NCBI RefSeq assembly: GCF_002127325.2
Contig: NC_035435.2
Span: 12,779,893 to 12,843,892, forward strand
Direction: 5' to 3'
Origin: Helianthus annuus
Lineage: Eukaryota; Streptophyta; Magnoliopsida; Asterales; Asteraceae
DNA length: 64,000 bases
In this document: one piece after another, positions 1 through 10,602 of the stretch
Layout of the letters: each line of letters begins with the position of its first letter
Position numbering within the stretch: position 1 is the stretch's first letter
Position numbers and translations under genes: made by a program
The notes under the pieces: model-generated
What the model saw: only the letters and a program-made list of their open reading frames with translations
Told to the model about the DNA's origin: nothing
The model's database searches: none

Positions 1-317
1 GTGCCCCAATACGGATCGTCTAATATGCATTATATGGTAGTAAGTGTAGATATAGACATAGATACAAATAACTAATAATTAATCACTTTTAACAATTTAT
101 ACAATCAACTACAAGGGAGCATTATTCTAAATGATGTTCTTTTATATGTATTTGTTTTTTTTTTTTTTTTTTAATCTCTTGCTCCTAATTAACAAAGTTG
201 GTTATATATATTTACGTGAGATTAGAGGAAGCAAATGAAAGGATTATAGAATGGATAGTTAGAATAATGTTTACATTTGTTGGAAGTTAGAAGGTAGGAT
301 TTCAAAACAAGAAGTTA
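1..317. other. AT-rich non-coding flank
   Basis: No gene is visible. The stretch holds a T homopolymer at about 159-171 and ends in TTA (315-317), which is the left target-site duplication of the next element. Confidence 0.6.
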
Positions 318-1180
318 GGTAGCGTTTGGTATGCAGGAATGAAAGGTGAAATTAAATGGACCATTGTGAGGGAACGAAGAAAAGAGTGTTTGGTTGGTCG
401 ATGGAATGGAATCATCTATTCCAAAATGCATTCCATTCCCTCAAAATCATTTCATCCGCCCCCCCTGTTTTTATTTCATTCCCTCTTCACCCTTCATTAA
501 CAATACCACAACCCACCACCGTTGCTACCATACACCACCACCACCGTCATCCGCCGCAATCACCCACCTCCACCGTCACCCGCCTCCGCCGTCACCCGCC
601 TCCGCCGTCACCCGCCACCGCGCCACCCACCTTCGTCCTCGCCACCGCCGTCGCCGCCACCCACTGTTGCCACTGCCACCTCCGATCATCGCCACCACCC
701 AGCTTCGATCATCGCTGCCACCATTGCATTGCCACTGCCACCTCTGATCACCGCTGCCACCCACCGTCGCCACCGCTATCAACCGCCACCACACACCGCC
801 ACCTCCGACCACCGTCGCCGCTGCTACCACCCTTGCCATCGCCATCGATACCGCCACCACCTACCTCCACCGTCATCCACCACCACCACCGTTGTCACCA
901 TCAGCCGTCGTCTCCACCCACCACCACCGCCAACCACACCGCTACAACTGACACCTAGCACCACGCCACATCATCGCCCATCACTGACCACCGCCATCTG
1001 ATTTTATTCCTTCGTCTTTTTTCGCATACCAAACAACAAAACGTAATTGTTCATTCCATTCACACATGGTAACCAAATAAGACATGGAATGGTAATGATC
1101 AATTCCATTACCTCATCCATTCCATTACTTCGTCCATTCCATTCCCCCGTCCATTCCATTACCCCATACCAAACAGACCC
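318..1180. mobile_element. PIF/Harbinger (Tourist-like) MITE
   Basis: Imperfect terminal inverted repeats are visible: the left end GGTAGCGTTTGGTATG matches the reverse complement of the right end, GGGTCTGTTTGGTATG, at 12 of 16 positions. Both ends are flanked by TTA (315-317 and 1181-1183), the target duplication typical of PIF/Harbinger elements. Sub-terminal ATGGAATGG/CCATTCCATT motifs occur at both sides and are repeated at 1085-1160. No transposase is encoded. The centre is a low-complexity C-rich block (separate entry) that gives long but meaningless open frames. At 863 bp it is long for a MITE, mostly because of that block. Confidence 0.7.
480..960 (+). repeat. degenerate CCACCG/CCGCCA low-complexity block
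   Basis: The block consists of diverged trinucleotide and hexanucleotide repeats rich in CCACC, CCGTC and CCGCC. Translation gives only His/Pro/Thr/Ser runs in all three forward frames at once, which is how simple repeats behave. It sits inside the Harbinger MITE and probably expanded there. Confidence 0.8.
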
Positions 1181-1320
1181 TTAATTTCACCATTACTATA
1201 TATAATTATTACTATATAGTAATATATATTAATAAGCGAATTAAAACGAATAGTGATTTTAATATTATAATAATAGTTATTTTCTTTAATTTTTAACTTT
1301 AATCCTTTTTTTTTTAATAT

Positions 1321-1890
1321 CAGGGGTTGGGATAAGCTTGATGTCAACCGGTATCGAACCAGTACTGGTATCGAAAACACCGGTACGGTCCTGTTCGGTA
1401 TCAGTACATGAAGGTAAAAACCGGATCTAATACAGAAAACACCAAAAGTTGGTGCCGAATTGATATTGGAAATCTTTTGGTTCGGGAAATTCAGTGCTGC
1501 TACCATTTGCTCATCCCTGATCACGGTTACCGTACGAACAACCGTATCGTGCAACTTTTTTTTGTTGATTTTCTTCAACTTTTAATTTTTTCTTTTTTTA
1601 GTTTCAGGGGTAGGGATGAGCTCGATGCCAACCGATACAGAATCGGTACTGATACCAAAAATACCGGTTATGTTACTGGTATATGAAGGTAAAAAACGGT
1701 AGTGAACCGGTACCAGGAATGCTAAAAGTCGGTACCGAATTGGTACTTAAGATCTTTCGGTTCAGCAAATTTGGTACCGCTACCCAGAACAATTTGCCCA
1801 TCTCTGACCACGGGTTTCATACGAACAACATCGTTAGCATACAACTTTTTTTTGTTGATTTTCTTTCGGTTATCTTTTAGTGTTTTTTTT
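1321..1890. repeat. tandem duplication, about 284-bp unit
   Basis: Two diverged copies start at 1321 and 1605, each with CAGGGGT-GGGAT-AGCT. Both then share GGTATCGAA/CGGTACCGAA stretches, ATGAAGGTAAAAA and CAACTTTTTTTTGTTGATTTTC in the same order. The open frames in this area read through both copies in unrelated frames and look fortuitous. Origin unknown. Confidence 0.7.
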
Positions 1891-2291
1891 TTTCTGCATT
1901 TTCTTTTTATTCTTGTTAGCAGTTCTGCTCGTAACAAGCTCGTAGTGATTTCAAAACACATGTAAACACCGACTAAATAACAAAAGAAATTCGTCGCAAC
2001 GCGGCAAACTTAAATTAATACATAAGAGAGAAAAATAAAAATCAACATGTTAAACTTTATGTTTTAAACTTCTTTAAAAAGATAAAATCCTCGAAAATCT
2101 ATATAGGAACTTTAGAAAAATAAACTTAAATGGGTTAATATGTTAACCCATTTATTAAGCATATTATGTGCCGTGTTCAAGTAGGCCAATCTAATCAAAT
2201 ATGTTATGATAATAGACCCGAAACGTGATTGTTTTTGTGTTGTACTACATTAATGCCTGGAATTGCCGACCATACGTTTTTGAAGTAATTA
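1891..2291. other. AT-rich non-coding spacer
   Basis: I see no gene or repeat that I can name. It ends in TTA (2289-2291), the left target duplication of the large TIR element. Confidence 0.5.
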
Positions 2292-2479
2292 GAGCATTCA
2301 CATCCATGGTATCACATTCTGTGTGCGATGTTTTTAAAATATAAAGAGTATAAAAAGTGGTTGTGAGTAAAGGAGAGAGAAAATGTTACAGTACATCTGT
2401 ATATTTGGGGGGACACTGTTCACCACCTATAATCTATACAACCTAATAAAAGCCATAATTAGGGGACACATGTCCCCCT

Positions 2480-2770
2480 CCTAGGGCCTCTAAACCTCAT
2501 TTTCCCGCCAAAAATTGCAATCTCCTCATTTCCCTTGAGTGAACCCAACACGAGATCCATTAACTCATTCGGGTCCTCAATTTTCGGTCCATATTTAAAC
2601 CAATAAACCGATGAACTTTCCCATTTACTCTTCTTCTCTCATACTCTTTGTGATTTTAGGGTTTTTTTCCTTTCTTTCGTTCGATTCTTCCCCAAATCTT
2701 CCAGGTAAGATTCCAAATCTCTAATCGTCGCCTGGAAATCTTCAACAATAAGGTTAGATTACGATTTCTT
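2480..2770 (+). other. possible captured 5' gene fragment (leader plus splice donor)
   Basis: The stretch resembles a plant 5' untranslated region. It has a TATA-like TATTTAAA at about 2592, CT-rich leader sequence (TTCTTCTCTCATACTC), TTTTAGGGTTTTTTTCC, and a canonical donor at CCAG|GTAAGATT (about 2702). No reading frame of useful length follows. This is inferred from composition only; it may be a captured promoter and first exon or a chance likeness. Confidence 0.25.
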
Positions 2771-4012
2771 TCGGTTAATCATGTTTATTTTCTCTATTAT
2801 TCGAAAACCATTCAAGTTTGATTTTGATTGTTTTTGTATTAGTATTCGTTCATATCTAGGGTTCTGCATCTTGGATTAAACATACCGATTTTATCATTCC
2901 AATGTCAATCTTCGTCTCTTCCTCTGTTGCAGATTACAAAATGCTCCGTGGATTTCTTCCATAGAGGTAGCATCCCGATTTGTTTATTTTAACATCAATG
3001 TTTTCGATTGTTTCACTTCGGTCCATATATCATATTGATTTTATAGTTTTCCTACGATTGTGTTTATTATAAGTTAAAGGGTTATGATAAGATTTTAGGA
3101 TTTTTCCATAATCTCTTTTGATTCAGTTGCATTCCTAATCTTAGGGTTATCATATAAATTGTTAAATTTTGATAAAGATGATAAAATCACATGGGGGGTT
3201 ATCTAAAGGTAGTATTATGTGTGGCCATTGTTGATTGGGTGAGACTGGAATTGGTTTCCCTAGCGGCTAGGGTTCCACTGTGAACCCGACAACGTCTCTG
3301 AGTGAAGATAGTTGGTTCTGCGGCGGCTAGGGTTCCACATTAAGTGTTTGGAAATAAAAAAAGTGAACCTCTTGCTCTTTGGGCTTGGGGTATAATTTCT
3401 TTCTTTCTACTTCTTTAAATATTTGTGACTTTTTTTTCTTAATTAGTTTGCTGGTTGATGCAGATATTGTGGTCGATAATTGAGTAATATGTATGAACCA
3501 CGTGATGGATCTTTCTGAGTTCTAAATTTTCCTATTATTACTTTATCAGACTTTTGGTATAGTGAATATTGGTATAACTTAGTGATTCTCTATAGGTCAA
3601 ATAAATTTAGGAGTTAGCTGCAACAACACACACTCTGATTTTTTTTTAATCTCTATTCACATCTAAACATTATATAATCTGAGTTTTCAAATGGTATGCT
3701 CTAACCGGATGGACTTTTTCATGCAGGCAAATGATACACGTGCCTTTGATTTTGTCAAATGTAAATCAACGTTGGTTATCTCAAAGGTTGATGACAAACA
3801 TTCATCCGGGTAGGTCCTATTTGTCCCAAAGGTTGGTTATCTCAAAGGTTGTTTCTTGAATTTACAAACTGCCTGCATGTCACCTTTTTGATGGTTTTGT
3901 TTGGTTGGTTTTGCATGAATTTTGGATGTTTAGTCTTTAGTTTGCAATCGTTTATAAAACATATATTATATTTTCATGGCTTTTCTTAGTAGTTGAATGT
4001 TATATGTTATTG

Positions 4013-4014
4013 AT

Positions 4015-4053
<39 letters not shown>
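4013..4053. repeat. (TA)n(TG)n microsatellite
   Basis: About nine TA units run directly into about eleven TG units, with no interruption. Confidence 0.95.
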
Positions 4054-4197
4054 TACTATATGCATTATAAAGAATGCGCATCAAGTTATATGAATAGTTA
4101 TCATTGTTAAGTTGAGACAATGAATTTAATTGCCATTTATTTAGTTTAATTTTTTGTTGTTGTAATTAATAATTTACTAATAATTTTCATTCTAAAA

Positions 4198-4277
4198 TAT
4201 TATCTATCTAGAATTTAAGTTTTTTAAATATGGTAAATATTATCTATCCAGTATTTAAGTTTTTTAAATATGGTAAA
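4198..4277. repeat. 40-bp tandem duplication
   Basis: Two copies (4198-4237 and 4238-4277) share TTTAAGTTTTTTAAATATGG and differ at only a few positions. It is AT-rich and non-coding. Confidence 0.9.
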
Positions 4278-5279
4278 TAGTTTCATTTATTATAATTTTG
4301 ACATTTTAGTCAAACTTTTAACGGTTTTGACTATACTTATAGTAAGGTTTTTTCTAGGGAAACTCAAGAGTATTTTTGTTCGTTTCAAGTCGCGATTCTT
4401 CCATGTACTACATTAAATATTGTTATGGTAAATTTATAGTTATATTTTTGTTAACTTAACCAAATTTATGTAAGTTTTTAAAATGAATTTCTTTCATTTC
4501 CATAACTTTTGCTAAATTTTCTTTTTAAATTTATAAATACAGTCATTATTTATACATAAAATCATTTTTGTTAAACTTTTGTTGAAGTCAAATTTGAGAT
4601 TTCTATTAAATAAGAAATTATTTTCCTACAATATATTTACCGTAATTAAAGCATGTTCCATTAATTTTGGAAATTATTTTAATTTGAATTTTAAATGTTC
4701 ATGTTGATTCCATTAATTTTTATTTAGATAATTTAAATAACTTTCCTTAATTTTTATTTAGATAGCTAAATGACTTTCGTATAATATATTAATATATTTA
4801 TTACTATGATCAACGAATTTTAATAAATTTTGAAAATAAATAGGAAATTTCAAAGGTTGAATTAGATTAATTTATACACATGGAATTCTTATACAATTAG
4901 AACTCCCTAACAAATTGTAAATCTTTATTTGCAGCAACAACAACAGCCGGTCGGTCGAAATATAGGCTCAAAATGCTTGCGGTCCTCAATTTGGTGAGGA
5001 GTGCATAAGCCTTGGGTTAAGAGGCATAGCCTAGGTAGATATTCTTTCATTATATATTTACTTTTGGTTAATCTTTTTCTGCAATAACTGGTCAAGCTAG
5101 ACTCAAATACTATTTCAACTATGGTGTATACCAGTTAGGCGTTTGTAGGAAAATTTTCAAGCTCGAGTTCGATTCTTCATTATTTTCTAATTACTTTTTG
5201 TTATTTATACAAATTTTTGTTTATTTGCATCAACCATTCAGGGTATCATTAAAGACTTACTCGAAAAATTACTCAACCA

Positions 5280-5442
5280 AAAATAAGAGCTTTGAACTGA
5301 AGTTATAAGTGTCTTGACCCCAACAGTAAATGGGTGATAGGAACCACTGGTAAAGGGGCACCACAACCGGTACCGACTATGGCATTGGTGCAACAGGGTC
5401 ATGTTGGAACTGCTCTTCAACAACACCCTATAAGGCCCGTGT
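5280..5442 (+). other. exon-like fragment of unknown gene
   Basis: This is a compositionally distinct, GC-richer patch in AT-rich DNA. One forward frame reads through a Gly/Gln/Pro-rich peptide (IGTTGKGAPQPVPT, then ALVQQGHVGTALQQ) up to a GT at CCCGTGTAAGTG, which could be an old splice donor. I do not recognise the family. Codon-like character plus a donor suggests a captured exon, but no matching start or next exon is visible. Confidence 0.25.
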
Positions 5443-5450
5443 AAGTGTTA

Positions 5451-7869
5451 TGCATTAGGCTAAATTTAAAATATTGATTGAGCATTTTTGATTTCTTACT
5501 TTGTGTAATAAGAGGTTAAAGGGCATTTGTTTGGATTGTAAATAACTAAACAAAAAAGGGTGATTTTGCGTCCTGTGTAAGGTTGCATGGCATTGTGGGA
5601 TCAGTTGCCTTGCCTGTTTAACCTCCCAATCTTATTTTTAGATTGACCACCCTCTGGAGATGAAGCCAACATATATGAAGCAATGAGAAACCAACTTAGA
5701 TCAGTTGTCAATGAAGTCATGATAAAATCATAGAACTTGAACAGATCTAATATTATTTTAAAACTGTGATATTTAAGGTCTTATATCATGTAACCACTTT
5801 CGGCTCACTTAACTAATCCAGACAATGGAAGGAAAGCCTTCTGGGTTATCTTTCCATGATCAATTGTGTTAAAAAAACAACTGATGCTACAACAAGAAAG
5901 AACTATACAACCAACTTAAATGAGGTAATAGCCTGCCTGGCTTTTATTACAACACAAATTAATAGTATTCATTTTAATCAGGTATCATTGTGCAGTACTT
6001 GGCTTTGATAAACACGTAACAGCTGTCATAGATTTATAAAGATGCGAGGCAAGTTTACTTATTTATAACCATGTAATGTTGCATTTATTCTCACGGTTGC
6101 ATTTTATTTTTTATGTTTTTAATTTTTTATTTGTTAAATGGGTTGTCAGGTTGCCGTGGATCACTTTAAGTAACTTCATGGCTGCATTTTTATCTCTTAA
6201 ACGGGTTGTCAGGTTGGTGAAAGGTCTACTAATCTAAAACTTTATATTCTTCATCTGATTTGTTTTCTTATTAATTTATCGAATCTGAAACGGGGTGTTG
6301 TATTTTCCAGTCGAGCATCTAATTTTGGACTGTTAAAGTTTGATAACAAGGGTAAAGTTATCTAATTTGCTAAAAAAAACCTAAAGGTGAATATTTTCAT
6401 GCTATGGTGAGTATACATCATGTAAATAAGTAACACTTATGATTTTAAAGTCATTTTGTTGACCTTTTGTTCTGTTTTTGCATATGATTGATATAACTTT
6501 ACTTGGCTTATCACAAAAAGAGGCTAAGCATTACCGTAGATTGCATCAACGGGTATATATGTGTTTTAAGAAAGATGTTTTGTTAAAGCTACTAAGGTGC
6601 TTTGGAATGATAAATTTTATCTTTTTTTTATTGATAATACAAGGTATTACTTTTGTGACACTTACCATTCAACGTAATTCATCAAATGTAAAACTTATTA
6701 TGTTTTGTGCATGTGGCCACCCAATCATTTTTGTAATTTTAATTTGGTACTTACACTGTTCACCTCAAATTTCCAAAAACAGGTTAGGTGGTTTGGGCAA
6801 AGGGTTAAAATGGTATTTACAGGGGATAAGCCATTTGATGTTCAATTCCTTCGGCTCTTCCCTATGAATGTGTTCTCCTTGTTGTAGCTAGGTAACATAT
6901 ATGCATCCATCTTCGTCTTTCTTCTCATTATATAAGCTTTGTTTGGTTGTGGTAGGAGTTTGTGTTTGTGATGTTATAGGATTAGGAGTTGTAGCTTTCT
7001 CAATTGTTTGTTGTCTTTTTGTTTTGTTCATTGTTTTCCATCCATTATTAGTCATTACTTTTGTTCGTGACCAAGGTTTATACTTTCTTGAATGGCTTAT
7101 TTGAATTTATTTAATATTTAGTGTTTTCATTGTCATACTACCTCTGTGATTACAAAGACGCTTGATAACCAAGAGGGTATGTTCTTTTCATGTGTTCGAT
7201 CTATCAGCGGTTCTCAATAAACGTTTATATTTACATTGAATTCACAGTTAATTATATTTATTTCCATTGCATTCTAAATAAACGTTTTAACTTTTATATC
7301 TTTATCTTAATTTTGTCTATAGTGTATTGAACTAAGTAATAATTTAAGACCGTATAGATTTCTAATCATTTGTTCTTAACCCCTTTGTTTATTATAGTGT
7401 GTGCAAGCATGTGAAATTTTGTTCATTAAATAGGAGTTATAATTTAGATTATTTGTTCTTAAAGTAATGTTTGCATTCACATCTAATTTAGCATCACTCT
7501 ATATGCTATTTGTTTTCGTTGTACATGCTATGTGTTGTTTAATATGTTTGACATCCAGAAATGAATTTTCATGACTTGCATCGTGATTCTTAAGATTCTC
7601 ATTAAGTAGTTGTTGATGCTTCTTATACTTTTGATAGACAGAAGAAGCAATTTATCATGAATTCTTTGTGGTTTCATCAATGTATTTACTTACAATTTGC
7701 TGTTTATAGGTTCAAGTTAGATAAGGAAAAGACACCAATTCAAGAATCTGAAGTTTGATATCCATAACAAGTATTTAGATACTTATAATTATATTTTTTC
7801 ATTACTCAAAGAAATTTTACATAGTTGTAAATTATATTAAGAATATTGTTATATTTCACAACGTATTAT
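5451..7869. other. non-coding stretch, no recognised gene
   Basis: This is AT-rich sequence with scattered gene-like pieces, for example GC-richer text near 6780-6890 next to a pyrimidine-rich tract. The open frames here (the longest about 130 codons near 6478-6867) contain no domain I recognise and have intron-like composition. Confidence 0.4.
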
Positions 7870-8212
7870 TTATTCTACCCCGTGAAGTTCGCGGGGTTTT
7901 AGCACTATTTTGGTTATAAACAACTTGGGCGTGTTGATGGTAAACCTGAGAGTTCCATAATAATTTCGTTCAGATAATTTCGTTATGATCATCATATACG
8001 TATAATATTCTTTGTCAATACCTCTACATATTATTTAATCAAACCCGCGAAGTTCTATAGTACGATGCTTCGTTTTATTTTGATCTTCAACTTCATATTT
8101 CCATAATAAGTTCCCGCGTACAGTTTCTTTATAATCAATAACGTAATTTTTTTTCTAAAAGTAACAAACATAACATTTTTCAACACTGCAAAATTCGTGG
8201 GTATTAGCACTA
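7870..8212 (+). mobile_element. Helitron-like 3' termini (two in tandem)
   Basis: A hairpin CCCCGTGAAGTTCGCGGGG (7878-7896) is followed by TTTTAGCACTA. A second, weaker version ends with ATTCGTGGGTATTAGCACTAG just before a T-run (about 8187-8213). A partial third copy (AACCCGCGAAGTTC) lies near 8043. Plant Helitrons typically end in a short GC-rich hairpin, then CTRR before T. The 5' end was not found; A|TC at about 2397 is one possibility. No Rep/helicase is present, so any Helitron here would be non-autonomous. Confidence 0.4.
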
Positions 8213-9644
8213 GTTTTTTAATATATTTTGAAAGTGGTTGTGAGTGGAGGAGAGGGAATGTCACACCCCTATATTTCCACGTATTACCGGTGGGCCCGGT
8301 GGGGAGTATCGTGACGTAGTTGATATCATCATAGTCAAATAATCACAGTTAAATGCACAACGGAAGTCTAAAGTAAATATATTACAAACCGATTCAAAAG
8401 TAACATCAAATATTACAAACGGATTGTAAGATGGATCCACAGGCGGATCTTAAAACATAAATATAAACACTGTTCAACAGACTTTAGACGTTTAGAACTT
8501 GCAAGATTCCTTATTAACGCCCTGAGCTCCCAGCCAATTTACGTATAGTACCTGTCACTTAACCTTTTTGGAAAATACGTCAGTTTACACTGGTAAATAC
8601 AATTAACTGACTCTTTTGAAAATCTTTGTGAAAATTGATTTAAATGCACAAGGAACAAATATTCTTTTATAACTTGGGACAATTATATTAATAACAATCT
8701 TGTATCAGATTTACATGTTTGTCCAACATTTAGGGCTGGTGATTAAACAAACCGATCAAGATTAATCGACACACCACAAATATAAACTCCACAAGAAGTT
8801 ACCTCACGAGTGAGTATATCTTTTACATACGCAACAGACAGATGTATGCCTACACCCTGTGCTTAAGTTGTGGCCATTTACGCTTTTTAAATGAGCCAAG
8901 GATATCCAGGACACGGTTATCAAGCAATACTAATTAAAACGGGATTATGCAATTTACTCATCTCTGATTAAAAGGTTTCTACACCCGACCCAGCGGTATT
9001 TTTATAATACCGTATCCCAAGCCCGTATAACAGAAAATAAGTTAAAAGTATTTATCTGAGCTAAAATGTAATTTTATTCTCAGCCGTATATTCAAATCAG
9101 CAAGCATAAGTACCTCTACTGGGGCTCTCAATCTGGAACGAAGGTTTTATTAACCTATTAGATTCCTAACGGGTCTTATTTAAGTTGAAACTTAGACCGG
9201 TTAGTTTTAAGGAAAGGTTTACGGTTCAAAACGCAAGATTAAGCGAAGACCGGATTAGAATGTGATTTAGACCCGACAAGTATGGAGACTTGTATAATAT
9301 GGGTAAACTAAACACATTCTGAATTTGAAGTGAAAATGATAAGGTTTGACCCGTTTTGGTTAATTTATGCAAACTAGTTATATAAACCGTACCGAACGCG
9401 AAAATGCATAACGGGTAACCAAAAGAGTCATGAACATGTTTCACAAGTTGATATGCCTTCAATATGTTGTGATATCAGTAGGACACCTTCCACTATGCCC
9501 AAAACGGATTTAAAATCAATTTAAGCCCCGTATGGGTATTTTGGTCATTTTTAAAGTTATAAAAGAGGGTAAATAGTAATCTGAGGTTCTGGTCTAAAAT
9601 AATCAGTAAAATATTTATTTTAATAAGTTATATCAGTAAGATAT

Positions 9645-10090
9645 TGTTAGTGCATGCGTCTGTCGACTTCGTCTTGTATCGAGTCTTGTATGTAAATAGA
9701 TAGATTAGGGCACATATTACGAGAAAATGTCAAAAGTGGGCTTAGAGGTAATTCCGCATGAAATTACCCTTTGGTAATTCCGCAAGGAATTAAGCAGGTA
9801 ATCTCGCATGGAACTTAATTCCGCTTGAGTTCTAATCTCGCGTGAAGTATTTCCGTGCGGAATTAGCAGCCCTATATATAGCCTTGATTCCGTTTCATTT
9901 GTAGATTTTCCGGTCAGTGTAACGAAGTGCTGCCGAAGTGTCGTCTCGCTGTAAAGGTTTGTCAAATCAATCAAATCGACAGTTAAAGTGATATTCAAGA
10001 TGAATTGACCTCAATACGTCTGTTTCCGCCTTTCGTTATTGAGCAATAACTCTTCTGATCGACTCGTTCGGGTCTGAAAACGATCCTACA
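9645..10090 (+). repeat. element B 5' LTR
   Basis: 446 bp, TG...CA ends. The U3/R part is filled with degenerate AATTCCGCACG/AATCTCGCATG motifs at 9751-9870, which continue in the untranslated leader. A TATA box (TATATATA) is at 9873-9880. Confidence 0.93.
9873..9880 (+). promoter_or_regulatory. TATA box of element B 5' LTR
   Basis: TATATATA in CCCTATATATAGCC. The same position is kept in the 3' LTR (22248-22255). It would drive the genomic RNA of B. Confidence 0.7.
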
Positions 10091-10092
10091 AG

Positions 10093-10104
10093 TGGTATCA
10101 GAGC
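10093..10104 (+). other. primer-binding site of element B
   Basis: TGGTATCAGAGC starts 2 nt after the LTR end. It is complementary to the 3' end of initiator tRNA-Met, the usual plant LTR-element primer. Confidence 0.9.
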
Positions 10105-10602
10105 TCAGGAGGAATAGTTCTTACCAATTCAGCTGCAAATTCTGATTTCTACACCCTCTTTTTCTAATTGAACTTGTTTTCATGGTCAAAATGTCTTATT
10201 TTTTCATAGTATGTGCGCTTTTGTGTATTAACAAACCCTTGAAAGTTTCAGAACTAAAATCGGCCTAGAACTTGATCAATTTGACAAAAATTCAGCTCGA
10301 GATAATGACATTAGCATATTTCGCACGAAATTAGTACCTAATTCCGCACCAAAGTTGTAATTTCACTTGAGTGTTCCACGCGAAATTAGTAATTTCGCTT
10401 GAAGATTCTGATTCCGTTGGATAATTCCGCACGAAATTACAGATTTCGTTTGAAAAGGGGTTATCTCGTACGGAATTAGGGTAATCTCATTCCAAGGCTG
10501 CTATTTCATTTGAACTGAGTAATTTCGCTCCAAAGGGGATTTCGCTTGAAAGGCTAATTCCGTTTGAAACTGTCTGTTTGTGTAATTTTTGAAAACCGAA
10601 AC
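10105..10602 (+). repeat. element B leader with degenerate TTTCGCTTGA repeats
   Basis: From about 10310 to 10565 the leader consists of diverged copies of AATTTCGCTTGA, AATTCCGCACGA and related words, like those in its LTR. No coding is seen. The gag start follows at 10603. Confidence 0.7.

Noticed and set aside
356..1001. Long Pro/His/Thr-rich open frames in three forward frames and one reverse frame
   Set aside because: They arise from CCACCG-type simple repeats inside a MITE; all frames are open together and no domain is present.
1159..1961. Open frames on both strands over the 284-bp tandem duplication
   Set aside because: They run across repeat units in different frames with no conserved peptide.
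6478..7104. Open frames of 60-130 codons that might be a small membrane protein
   Set aside because: Hydrophobic runs come from T-rich intron-like DNA; no homology recognised and no codon-like composition.
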